Shown: positions 1 to 10,666, counted from the stretch's first letter. The stretch: 64,000 nucleotides of DNA from Helianthus annuus (GCF_002127325.2 NC_035438.2:93179008-93243007), one strand, 5' to 3'. Translations and numbers: made by a program. The notes: a model not told the origin generated them from the letters alone.

Positions 1-2277
1 AAGGAGCAATTGTACGCCAAATTTTCCAAATGCGACTTCTGGCTTCGTGAAGTCCACTTCTTAGGCCATGTGGTGAACAGGGATGGGATTCATGTCGATC
101 CATCCAAGGTAGATTCGATCAGGAACTGGCCTGCACCGCGTACACCAACGGAAATACGCCAATTCTTGGGTTTGGCGGGGTACTACAGACGATTCATCAA
201 AGACTTCTCGAAGATCGCACAGCCGCTTACACTACTGACACAGAAGGGTGTCACCTACCGTTGGGGAGGTCCCCAGGAAACCGCTTTTCAGTACCTAAAG
301 GATAGGCTTTGCAGCGCACCCATTCTCTCATTGCCAGAGGGCACGGACGACTTTGTGGTTTATTGTGACGCGTCGATACAGGGTCTTGGGTGTGTATTGA
401 TGCAACGGGATAAAGTTATTGCCTACGCTTCTCGTCAACTCAAGGTTCATGAACGGAACTACACGACGCACGATTTAGAGCTGGGAGCTGTTGTTTTCGC
501 GCTTAAGATATGGCGACACTACCTGTACGGTACCAAGTGCACAATTTACACCGATCACAAGAGTCTCGAGCATATCCTTAAGCAAAAGGATTTGAACATG
601 CGTCAACGAAGATGGGTCGAACTTCTGAACGATTACGAATGCGCTATTAAGTACCATCCAGGCAAAGCCAATGTTGTGGCTGAAGCCCTCAGTCGGAAAG
701 ACACTCTACCTAGACGCGTACGAGCACTACAGCTTACTATTCAGTCCAGTCTTCCTGCATAGATACGAACTGCTCAGATAGAAGCTTTAAAACCCTAAAA
801 CGTCAAGGCTGAAGCTTTACGCGGCTCAAGGCAACGAATGGAACAAAAGGAAGACGGCGCATACTATGTGACAGGGCGTATTTGGGTCCCACTTTATGGC
901 GGTTTACGAGAGCTTGTGATGGACGAAGCACACAAGTCTCGCTACTCGGTACATCCAGGGTCGGATAAGATGTACCACGATCTCAGAACTACATACTGGT
1001 GGCCTAGTATGAAGGCCCACATAGCAACTTACGTTGGCAAGTGTTTGACATGTGCAAAAGTCAAAGTGGAGTATCAGAAACCAGCGGGTCTACTTCAGCA
1101 GCCCAAGATACCGCAATGGAAATGGGAAGAAATTTCCATGGATTTTGTTACAGGCTTACCCAGATCCCAGCGTGGGAATGACACTATATGGGTGATTGTG
1201 GATCGACTCACCAAGTCTGCACACTTCCTGGCTATAAAGGAAACGGATAAGTTCTCCACTCTCGCAGACGTTTATCTTAAAGAAGTTGTTTCGAGGCACG
1301 GGGTGCCCACCTCCATCATTTCAGATCGGGATGCACGATTCACGTCAGAGCTATGGCAAGCGATGCAAAAATCTTTTGGCTCACGTTTAGACATGAGCAC
1401 AGTATATCATCCTCAGACGGATGGGCAGTCTAAGCGAACGATCCAAACTCTCGAAGACATGCTTCGGGCATGTGTTATCGATTTCGGCAACGGCTGGGAA
1501 AAGCATCTCCCTTTGGTGGAGTTCTCATACAATAACAGCTATCACACCAGCATACAAGCCGCTCCATTCGAGGCATTGTACGGGCGCAAATGCCGGTCAC
1601 CTCTCTGTTGGGCAGAGGTGGGGGATAGTCAGATCACGGGTCCGGAGATTGTAGTGGACGCCACAGAAAAGATTGCACAAATACGACAACGCATGGCGGC
1701 AGCACGCGACCGTCAGAAAGCCTACGCGGATAAGCGTAGGAAGCCATTGGAATTTCAGGTCGGGGACCGGGTTTTACTTAAAGTCTCACCCTGGAAGGGT
1801 GTGGTTCGCTTTGGCAAACGGGGCAAACTAAATCCGCGGTATGTCGGACCGTTCGAGATCATTGAGAAAATAGGCAAAGTGGCCTACAAGCTAAACCTAC
1901 CAGCTGAACTCGGTGCAGTTCACAATGTATTTCACATGTCGAATCTGAAGAAGTGCCTGTCAGATGAGACCCTCATAGTTCCTTTTAAGGAACTCACCAT
2001 CGACGAGCGGTTGCAGTTCGTCGAGGAGCCAGTTGAAATCACGGACCGGGATGTTAAGGTCCTCAAAAACAAGAGAATCCCTCTTGTTCGAGTTCGTTGG
2101 AACTCCCGACATGGCCCAGAGTACACCTGGGAACGCGAAGACCAGACGACAGAAAAGTATCCCCAGTTATTCGAAACCAACACAACCACTGCTGAGGCTG
2201 AAGCTACTACCACGGAATTTCGGGACGAAATTCCAGATCAACGGGGGGAGGATGTGACACCCCAAGAAAACCAGTGA
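1..2277 (+). pseudogene. Element A pol: RT end, RNase H, integrase, chromodomain (broken)
   Basis: Polyprotein fragment of a Ty3/gypsy element. In order: the end of reverse transcriptase (from about position 10), RNase H (YCDAS near 360, TDHKS near 550, ALSR near 690), integrase with the HHCC zinc module (about 930-1060), core Asp in MDFVTG (about 1140) and SDRDAR (about 1322), a GPF motif near 1850, and a chromodomain ending in the [10 protein letters not shown] stretch near 2130. Two in-frame stops (760-762 and 796-798) interrupt the frame between RNase H and integrase, with no frameshift. The third integrase acid is lost: the usual QSER context reads QSKR at about 1427-1438, a Glu-to-Lys change. 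The last codons overlap a hairpin at 2215-2233. Element B shows what an intact relative looks like. Confidence 0.9.
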
Positions 2278-2353
2278 ACGATGCAACCTATCTAGCTTCC
2301 TCAGTGGGTACGTACTAAATTTCGGGACGAAATTTCTTTTAACTTGGGGATAA
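2215..2353 (+). promoter_or_regulatory. Element A: duplicated hairpin and polypurine tract before the 3' LTR
   Basis: Two perfect hairpins with a GGA loop, GAATTTCG/CGAAATTC (2215-2233) and AAATTTCG/CGAAATTT (2317-2335), are each followed by a purine-rich run and a TGTGACA word. The second run, AACTTGGGGATAA at about 2341-2353, directly abuts the LTR and is the likely plus-strand primer. The first run (CGGGGGGAGGA, then TGTGACACCCC) looks like a tandem duplicate of the same junction. The first hairpin is also coding, spelling EFRDEIP. Confidence 0.6.
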
Positions 2354-3800
2354 TGTGACAACCCGAGTTTTCAAGTTCGTTATTCGACTTAACCTTGTAC
2401 TTACTTAATTTGCAAAGTGTGCCTTATATATCTATTTGAGATGCAATATACGTGTTATTCGTGATGTGTATATTATGTGTGTGTATGTGTATTGCATAAT
2501 ATATGATTGTATAATTATTAGAATGAAACCTTTGGCTGAAAACCCTTTACTCACGAAAACACACCTCACGAAAACACTTCATGTGTTTTCGTCCAACATG
2601 TGCCCAACGAAAACCAAATGGGCCTTGGCCCACTGTTGATTTAGTATATGTTTGATTTCAAGACTTTACGTGATAACTTTTAATCGGCAAAACCCTAGAG
2701 CACCTCCCTAACTGTGACGGCAACTGCAAACCTACAGAGCCTTCGTTTGCGATCAATTCATTAGCCTTCCATCTCGGTTAGTTTGTACCGTGGTTTATTG
2801 TGTATAACTTTCGATAGATCGTTACATGTCTGCGTGTATGTATATATCTGGTTAAAATACATATGTGGTTGGTATAATAATGATGATGATATGATCGATT
2901 ATGTTGTGTCTATTCGTGATTAAGGTGATGTTATAAGGATGATCGTAAAACTGAATGATGAACTGTGTACTGTTTGTTATGTTTACTCTTGATGGATATG
3001 TGATCATGTATCACCAGGAAAGATTTGCCATGATTATGTATGATATTGTGCTACTGTTTTGTAAATACGTTGATGACTTGATTCGATGATTTCGTGATGA
3101 TTGATGATGTAACTGTAGGTGATGATCAGGGTTTCGGCTTTGTGTAACTGTCATGTTTGTTGCTGTGTTGTAGACGAAAACAAGGGCCAGACGAAAACAC
3201 AAGGAGTGTTTTTGCCATACACTCATGCCCGACGAAAACACCTTGGGGATTTCGTGACCCAAGTGTTTTCGGCCCAAACGATTTCGGCCCAAATGTGATT
3301 TCGGCTCAATGTGATTTCGGCCCAAAGGGGTTTTCGCCCACTAAGTGATTTCGCCTAGTGATCTGTAATTTTGTATCTTGTTTTGTTAAACTGTTACTTG
3401 GTTAACTCTGTTAAGTTTGACTCTGTTAATGATTAATCATGTTAAGTGTCTACTGTGTTAAGTGAGTTAACCGTGTTAAGTATATTAACTACGTTAAGTG
3501 TGTAACCTTATTGTGTGTGTTAAATCTATTAACCCTGATTAACGCTGTTAACACTGTTAAGCTTGCCATGACTGATAATGAATAATCTCGTTAGAGTAGA
3601 CTGAGAAATCTACAATGAGAAGCGTGAATTATGTAAACTTGGTTGACTGTTACGCGTTACGTGATATTAACCATCCAGTACACTATATGACATACATCGC
3701 ATACGAAATATCACAAACCTGTACTAACTGAGAATACGTGCCTGATATAGGACTTGATTGATTACTTGTGAGCATAGCTTAGCATACCGAGCAAACCAAG

Positions 3801-4240
3801 GTGAGTTCACACAGCCAAGGCATGGGGTTCCCGGGTGGGAATGGGATTTGAGGAATTATTGTGTATACTCAGATGATAGAACCGAACGATAAGATACGGC
3901 TAGACTAGTAACACTTACTGAACTGATCTTCGCACACCTGCCAAGGGTTGGCCGCGATATTATGACTGACTTCGCACACCTGCCTTAGGAAGGCCGCGAA
4001 CTAAACTTACTAATCTTCGCACACCTGCCTGGTAGGCCGCGATACTAATAAACCTAGTCTAGAATACTCGGGAAGAACATCCCCTAATCTTCGCATACCT
4101 GCCTGGGAGGCCGCGATGGGAAACCAAAACGATACATGACATAACGAACGAACATACTACTACTCACACTATACTATTACTGAACTATTAACTGTGAACT
4201 CGCTCAACTAGTTGTTGACTCTCTGCTGCATGCCTTGCAG
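3801..4240 (+). other. Predicted LTR intron of element A with pairing splice ends
   Basis: The donor CCAAG|GTGAGTTCAC (3801) and acceptor CATGCCTTGCAG|G (4240) are consensus-quality and conserved in elements B and C. The donor sequence GTGAGTTCAC can pair with GTGAACTCGC at 4194-4203 (ten pairs, one of them G-U), 37 nt before the acceptor. The interior contains a TTCCCGGGTGGGAA hairpin (3828-3841) and four imperfect hairpin repeats. Splicing itself is not demonstrated. Confidence 0.6.
3928..4117 (+). repeat. Four dispersed hairpin repeats in the A LTR intron
   Basis: Four copies (about 3928, 3970, 4014 and 4089) of a unit starting CTTCGCAYACCTGCC and ending GGCCGCGA. Each can fold through CGC/GCG and GCC/GGC; the loop between the arms changes from copy to copy (AAGGGTT, TTAGGAA, TGGTA, TGGGA). 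Confidence 0.8.
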
Positions 4241-4552
4241 GACCTTAGGTACTTATGGAGCTTGCACTAGGAGGAGCAGGTCGTTGTGGAGCATGGATCG
4301 TGGATGCCATGTTAAAACGTTTAAACAATCAAACATAACATTTCTTTGGTTTACATTTCCATTCTTTGGATTCTTATTATTACGCTTCCGCTATTGATAC
4401 TATGTTTGGTTTAGAACATCAATCGTATTGATTTGGGTTTTACGAATTATCTTATTTATATTATGCTATGTTCAATATGATTGATGGCTTGATCCTGGTC
4501 AGTCTTGCTCCCAAGCGGTGATACTCCGCAGGTGGAATTTGGGGGTGTGACA

Positions 4553-4811
4553 TTAACGGAGCTTAAACGTGTCAAAAATGCATCAAATACCAAGTTTTGG
4601 AGCTGCAGGGACCAAAACTGTAAATCTGGCAAACTAAGGGCTTACGGACCGTAAGCCAAAACCCATACGGTCCGTAAGTAGTCCCCAGTACAGCAGATTC
4701 ATTGAATCCACTTGCAGTTGGCCTTTCGTTCGTTCAAGGGGCAATGCCCTTTCACCCAATCAAGGGCCAAGGGCCATTTTCAGTAACCACAACATTTTGA
4801 CAAGTGGAGAC
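4553..4811 (+). repeat. 256-bp segment duplicated from the E LTR
   Basis: 4553-4808 repeats 5566-5821 with only a few mismatches. Both copies start TTAACGGAGC and end CAAGTGGA, and both contain the palindromic words CTTACGGACCGTAAG and ACGGTCCGTAAG. The first copy lies between the end of the A LTR and the start of the E LTR; its end, AAGTGGAGAC, doubles as a polypurine-like tract. Confidence 0.85.
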
Positions 4812-5876
4812 TGTGACACCTGTGTCACCGCGACCCTCAAACAAATACCAAGCCGATGAAATATTGTATTTCATACTTGGGATCTTGTATAAATATGTGT
4901 ATCTTTTGCACATATCAATTCTTGTTCAATTTCAAACTTTACATCGCTTTCTAGAGAATTATACGCAAACTGGTGCGTAAACGTACTCAGTTTAATGCAA
5001 CAAATACTCTGGAACATCAACATATACTCAACCTACCTTAAATAACCCTTACATAACTTAGAAATAAGTTTTGAAGGCTTTGGTATGGCAAAAACAAGTT
5101 AATTCGCTTACAGGGACTAAACTTGACAAACTGCGAAAGTATGCCAATTTGAACTGTAACAAACATTCCGGAACATGTCCATAAGTTAAACATACCATAA
5201 ATATCCTTTACATAGCTTAGAAATAGGCTTTGAGGGGTTTGGTATGCTAAAACAGACTTTTGGATCATTCAGGGGCTAAAAGTGTCAAAAAGTGCACAAG
5301 TTTGCACTTTCGCGCATAACTTACGTTCTGAATACATTCGGACATCCAAAAATTTATGTAAGCATCCTTATATTATGCCTTAGTTTATGGCATGAGAAAA
5401 ATCCATTCGTCGCGCAATTTGGATCGTCTTTCGCGCTTATGCGCATTCCGTCGTAATTAACCGAACAACGCGATCGTACGGCCAAACGAACCGACATCCG
5501 AGATATTTTTGAGCATATTTTAAGTTCCCTATACTTTAACTTCATTTTAGAGCTTTGAAATGGGGTTAACGGAGCTTAAACGTGTCAAAAATGCATCAAA
5601 TACCAAGTTTTGGAGCTGCAGGGACCAAAACTGTAAATCTGCCAAACTAAGGGCTTACGGACCGTAAGCCAAAACCCATACGGTCCGTAAGTAGTCCCCA
5701 GTACAGCAGATTCATTGAATCCACTTGCAGTTGGCCTTTCGTTCGTTCAAGGGGCAATGCCCTTTCACCCAATCAAGGGCCAAAGGCCATTTTCAGTAAC
5801 CACAACATTTTGACAAGTGGACGCTTAGGGTCGTGGCACGAAAATCAAGAAACGATCCTAACGGCTCTACTTTTCC

Positions 5877-5884
5877 TATAAATA
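5877..5884 (+). promoter_or_regulatory. TATA box of the E LTR
   Basis: TATAAATA is followed by a C run and a leader-like stretch (ACTCACACAATCTGATC), the usual layout at the U3/R boundary. It suggests plus-strand transcription starting near 5905-5920. Confidence 0.6.
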
Positions 5885-6770
5885 CCCCCCCCCCCCTTGT
5901 TGCTAAAAACTCACACAATCTGATCAAAATGCTCTAAGTTGATGCCATTGCTTCATACCTGAGCTCTTTGATCTAGATTAGCATTCGGGGACCCTCCGTA
6001 AGTCTTCTTTCGTTCTTTTATTCGCTTTTCGAGTCCGAAAGTCAACGTTTTGTTGACTTTCTGCATTGACCAGCCTATGGTCAACCCGAAGTTCATGGAA
6101 CTTCATAACGTGAGTGTGATCACCATGGTTATAGTCCGTAGTGACTATACCTACTGATTACCACGTTATCTAGGCTCAGTGACGAGTCGTAGTTTCGGCC
6201 AAAATGTGCATTCTTGCATATTTTGTAACCAAACTACTCGTGAGCATCAAAGCTGTTTGTTTTGATGCCAAAACTGTTTTCTAATCTTAGTTAAGCATGT
6301 TCTAACATGCTTAGCTCGTCACTTTTAGTATAGTGCTTATATAGGGTCGTAAGGTAAGCGATCTAAACCATCGCTTATACTTTCGAACACGACCCATTTG
6401 GTCGATCATTAGGATCCGACCAAACACATTAGGTGACCATAGCTATAACCTTTCGAGGTTATACCTTGTGGTCGCGATGTTAGGCGTTCCGAACGCGTTC
6501 TACGCGAACGACGCGTTAGGGTAGCATAAGCTACCTAAACGGGTCGTAATGGGTCGCAAGCACTTAGGTTAGGTTTCATTTTAGTATGTAGGCTTTGTTA
6601 AACCATATTACACGAGCCTCCATACTCGTTTGGTTTACGAACCCGCATACTATCCGATCCTTCCGATTTTGGTCCGGTATATTAATATAGCTACCTATTA
6701 GGTGCCGTTTGATATCCCATGATCTCTACCATTGTGTGAATATTACACAAGGAATTCAAAGCAATCTCAG

Positions 6771-7915
6771 GTGAGTACATTGAACCCCATCTTTTACATG
6801 TTTTCGAGGAGTCAATGTGAGTACATTGAACCCCTCTTTTACTGTTTTCCAAACTGTTTTGGGGTGAAACACATGTGCCTACCTGTTACTTTCATGTTTT
6901 CCATGTTTTCACATCATATACCTGCTACGTTCGTTAGTACATATTAGTACATGATTTCACTACATTTCATGCTATGTATGCCCATGGTGTGCGTACTTAG
7001 TACATTGCTTTACAATACATTTCATGCTATGTATGCCCATTGTGTGCGTACTTAGTACGTTGCTTTAAAATACATTTCATGCTACGTACGCCCATTGTGT
7101 GCATACGTAGTACATTGTTTCACATTGCATTTCTGTTGCATATGCTCATCCAGCATCTGAACACATTATACTACAATTTGAACCGTTGTACTCTACAATA
7201 CATTTCATGCTACGTACGCCCATTGTGTGCATACGTAGTACATTGTTTCACATTGCATTTCTGTTGCATATGCTCATCCAGCGTATGAACACATTATACT
7301 ACATTTTGAACCGTTGTAACCATTTGACTATGTGAACCATCTTAACCCTTCAATTATATGAACCGTTTGTAACCATTGAACCATGTAAACCAGTTGTATC
7401 CGTTGACATGACTTACAGTTGACAATAGACATTTGACTATACATAAACATTTCTACCGTTGTTAAACATTTCATCTTGATGGTTTGGTTTGAGTAAGTGA
7501 TTTAAGTAACGAGGCGTGTGTAATATGATACAAGCATGGTGGATACGCCGCTGGTACTTCCTATATATAAGTGTTTGTATGGTATTACATATCGTAGCGT
7601 TATTTAAATCATTTCAATTTGATACATAGAACATTTTATACAAATAACATGCTTTTCACAAGACACTGAATTACAAACAACATATCTTATACAAACTCAT
7701 TTTTACATGGTTATTCAGTTAACCATGCATTGTTCTCTTATTTATACATATCATCTGATCTTACCGTTTTTCAAATGATTTACAAGACAAAGCAAATTAC
7801 AAGGTTCATGACTAAACATTTTCTCAAACATAAGTCATGAATTCCGTTTTCACAAAACCAATGTATCTCACAGGCATTTTTATGCTGACGTACCTATTTT
7901 CACATGTGTTTTCAG
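6771..7915 (+). other. Predicted LTR intron of element E with pairing splice ends
   Basis: The donor CTCAG|GTGAGTACATTG (6771-6782) pairs with CAATGTATCTCAC (7859-7871): 12 pairs with a single bulged T. The pairing segment ends 44 nt before the acceptor TTTTCAG|GAGATG (7915). The interior carries a nested tandem array (6962-7325). The donor sequence differs from that of A-C, yet complementarity is kept at the same place. Confidence 0.55.
6962..7325 (+). repeat. Nested tandem repeats within the E LTR intron
   Basis: Two units of about 55 bp beginning ACATTTCATGCTATGTATG (6962 and about 7016) are followed by a 127-bp unit (about 7072-7198) that starts with the same word and is itself duplicated (about 7198-7325) with few changes. 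The repeated core carries GTGTGCRTACNTAGTAC. Confidence 0.85.
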
Positions 7916-8161
7916 GAGATGATGCATAGGACTTATCAAGACATACTTAGGCGGACCTGTGCCTTAGTGACTTAAAACGAGACAAGAACTAGTTAATTCA
8001 TGTTATGTACTCTTTGGTTCTTGTTTAAACAATGTATACTTTCATATTTGATCAATAAAACGAAACTTCATTTGCCATGGATTTGAAACAATTGATTCTG
8101 TTACAACACTCCTCGACGTTTCCGCCACGTTTTGTATGTTCTACGTGGTCGGGGTGTGACA

Positions 8162-9674
8162 GTTAGCATAGGGGTTTGAACATTTTTGAGAATGTTTTTC
8201 TCTAACCACTGTTGGGGTTCTTGACCCATCATCTGTTGATAACCAAAAGGATGCCTGTTCACTCTTGGTTTAGAGGGCTTTTTGTAAGCCTCATAAACGT
8301 GTGGAATCCTTTGGTATGGTGCTTTATGCTTGCCTTTTCTGAAATGATTGGCTGGAGGTGCATCGGTCACTTGTACATCCCTTTGAACAGATGTTTGGTT
8401 CAGCTGTTTTGTGACAGCATTTTGGACAGGGACAAACAGTGGTTGTTTCTTGGTGAATTTAACAGATGATGCTGATGAACTTAAGGATGTTTTTGCAGTG
8501 TATTCTTTCTTCTTCTCATCAAAGTTTTTGAGATACACACATTCCTTAGTTTTGTGATTATTTTTACCACAGATGGTGCAGCTTTCAGCAGGAACAATGA
8601 CGTTTGTTTTGTTTAGATCATGTGCTTTTAGATGAAAACAATCTTTTGTTAGATGATTCTTCTTTTCACAAAAATCGCAAAACAGGTTTTTAATCTTTTC
8701 TCTTTTCTTCCTTTTCTCAGATTCCATTGCAATAGAGTTTTGAACCTCTGTTGGGATATCTTTGATAGGAATAATTCTTGCTTTTAGAGCTTTTACACCA
8801 TCAGTGGTTGTGAAATCCATTGGTTTGAAATTTTCCAGGATATCACACTCATCAGACCATGTGGGTTTAAATTGGTATTTCTCAATTTCCTCAAAAGTTG
8901 AGGATCCCACAGATCTTTCCAGAGTAATTTTGTTACCAAGTTTGTCGGTTATTTTAACCTCTTGGCCATTTTTATTGGTTGGAATTATCTCAGTTGAACC
9001 AGCTTGTTTTCCAGCAGTGTTTTCAAGATCATCATATTTTCTATGTCCAATACTAAATTTAACATTGCTTTCAAGCTGTTTTGCAAGCATAACCTCATAC
9101 CCTTTACAAGACTCCACCCATCTTTCACAGGTGATCTGGTTAGACTCCAACTCCTTTTTGCAAACTTGGTATTTTTCTACCATAGTTTGGAGTTGAGTTT
9201 TGGTTATGCTCTGCTCTTCTTTTAAACTGCTGATCTCTTTATCCTTTTCAGTTAATTTGTTTCTATGTTCTTTTAATGACTTTTCAAATTTGACTTCATC
9301 AGATAGGAATTTATTCCTAAGGTTTTCATTTACCTCTTTAATGTTAGCAAATGCAATAATACATTTGTCTGAACACAGTTTTTCAAGAACTTGAGGTGAT
9401 ACCTTAGCAGCAGCCATCATGGCATAGTCACATTGATGATCACCTTCTTCATCAGCTCTAACTTCTTCCTCACTAGCTTTCTTCTTTTCTTCTTCCTTTT
9501 TGTCTTCTTTGGACCAGGGGTCAGACGGTGGTTCAAGCAGGGTTTCTGAATTTTCTCCCAGCAGTAGTTCACCAGCAACTGCAGTAACCACTGCTTCAGC
9601 AACTTCATCCACTGTTTCAGCACTTAGCTGTTCACCTTCAGTTTCAACCCCTTCTGGTATTGACTCTAATGCCA
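8162..9674 (-). pseudogene. Copia F second ORF: acidic/coiled-coil protein with two CCHC-like knuckles (3' truncated)
   Basis: An open frame of about 505 residues, cut off at 8162 by the E LTR; the last 19 codons or so of the computed frame are LTR sequence. It opens with an acidic, low-complexity stretch, followed by a Lys/Glu-rich heptad-like region (about residues 95-200) that looks like a coiled coil, then two C-x2-C-x4-H-x4-C modules (CDFCEKKNHLTKDC near 8650 and CTICGKNNHKTKEC near 8570) and a basic Pro/Gln-rich tail. The start ATG overlaps the gag stop in a TGATG arrangement. This resembles the gag-to-protease linker of large copia elements. RNA binding is inferred from the knuckles. 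Confidence 0.65.
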
Positions 9675-9924
9675 TCAAACAAAATCATCATCAAAAGTAT
9701 CATTAGAAGCATAGAGTGCAAAATTTTCATCACCAAGTTCATCAGGCATGCTGCTCCAATCAACAAAGCCTTGTGTGAAAAAGCTTTGCTGATCTGGTTG
9801 TGTCACTGTTGGAGCAGCTTGTTGAGGTGCAGCAGGTTGCACTTGTGCCTGAGGAACAGGGGCTTGAACATACTGAATTTGTGGAATAGTGGTTTGAACA
9901 TAATGCACAGGCACAGGGGTAGCA
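9675..9924 (-). pseudogene. Copia F gag, C-terminal piece (left of insertion D)
   Basis: About 83 residues, rich in Pro, Gln and Val, ending in an acidic tail (NDTFDDDFV) and TGA. It is the continuation of the gag frame that stops at 17026: removing D and one TAGCA copy brings the two pieces into contact. The stop overlaps the next start codon (TGATG). Confidence 0.7.
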
Positions 9925-10666
9925 TGTAACATCTGTCAAAATGGATTCCAAAAATCCGACCCGTTTTGAATCTCGGATCCTAACCCTTGAAACTCAAATT
10001 TTTTTTTGAGAGATAAATAAATCGTTTTGTTAATCTACTTAATTATCGTTATAATTATTCATTTATTTATTTGGTTATTTTTTTACTACTCCTAAACTAA
10101 CCTAGTTAGTTTAATTGTAAAGCTAGTATCTTTTTAAGTATCATAAACTAACCAAGTTAATTTGTCTAATTCGTTGGCACCTTAAAAGTGGAGGGACCTT
10201 GAGTGGTAATTTGAACTCAAAATCCCTCCTATATAATGAAAGAATGAAACTGACATGTTTGTAATTTATAAATTTGCAAGGACTGTCTGTACCTTAATTG
10301 AAAGTGTAAAACAAAGTTTGGGTTTAAAAAAAATATATATATTATATAGAAACGAAAAGAATAGAAAGTATGTAAACAGTCATGATGTAAACCGCCTTTT
10401 GCCGCCAAAAAAGAATCACGCGTGAAGATGAAATTATGGCTGATTTATCGATAATCGTAACTTTCCATTCTTTGTACGCGGTGACAACTATAAACTCGTC
10501 CATTCCTTGTAACGTAAACAACCTTGATTTCCTTTAACCGTTGATTTCTCGAGACGTTCCGCGTTTCCTTGTTGGCGATAATCTTGAACCTAGTCTCATT
10601 CTATCATCACATACGATCAATCATCACACCGTTTCCAAACTTACGAGACTTGGCGAAACGCTATAA

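Larger units (their letters stand above)
1..4552 (+). mobile_element. Element A: Ty3/gypsy chromovirus, 3' part (pol end + 3' LTR)
   Basis: The window opens inside the reverse transcriptase of a plus-strand Ty3/gypsy element. RNase H, integrase and a chromodomain follow, then a polypurine tract and one LTR running from TGTGACAACC at 2354 to GGGTGTGACA at 4552. The C-terminal chromodomain and the roughly 2.2-kb LTR fit the chromovirus branch, probably the Tekay/Del group (inference). The 5' LTR and gag are outside the window. The right boundary abuts a segment (4553-4808) that is also present inside the LTR of element E, so A probably sits nested in older LTR-derived DNA. In-frame stops and a lost catalytic residue make this copy non-autonomous. 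Confidence 0.9.
2354..4552 (+). repeat. Element A 3' LTR (2199 bp)
   Basis: Boundaries are TGTGACAACC and GGGTGTGACA (TG...CA), directly after the polypurine tract. No ORF in it is convincing. It holds reiterated ACGAAAACAC/GTGTTTTCGT and TTTCGGCCCAA words (2545-2625 and 3174-3360), a degenerate CTGTTAAC-like tract (about 3388-3562), a predicted intron (3801-4240) and four hairpin repeats (3928-4117). A candidate upstream splice donor, TCG|GTTAGT, lies near 2776. Confidence 0.85.
4812..8161 (+). repeat. Element E LTR (3350 bp), right-hand end of an element inserted in copia F
   Basis: TG...CA boundaries are TGTGACACCTGTG (4812) and GGTCGGGGTGTGACA (8161). It has a TATA box (5877-5884) followed by a C12 run, candidate donors CTCC|GTAAGTC near 5998 and CAG|GTGAGTAC at 6771, and an acceptor TTTTCAG|GAG at 7915. 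At 8162 the minus-strand copia reading frame resumes abruptly, so this is the right edge of an insertion. No matching TSD is seen at 4807-4811, so the left edge of E lies further left or outside the window. No coding sequence of E is visible. Confidence 0.75.

Noticed and set aside
6962..7325. CRISPR-like array
   Set aside because: Unequal, contiguous tandem units without spacers, inside a plant LTR.
4807..8166. E LTR as a solo LTR with its own target duplication
   Set aside because: GAGAC on the left and GTTAG on the right do not match, and the copia frame does not continue on the left.
8212..9196. Plus-strand ORFs opposite the copia second ORF
   Set aside because: Shadows of the minus-strand coding region with no domain.
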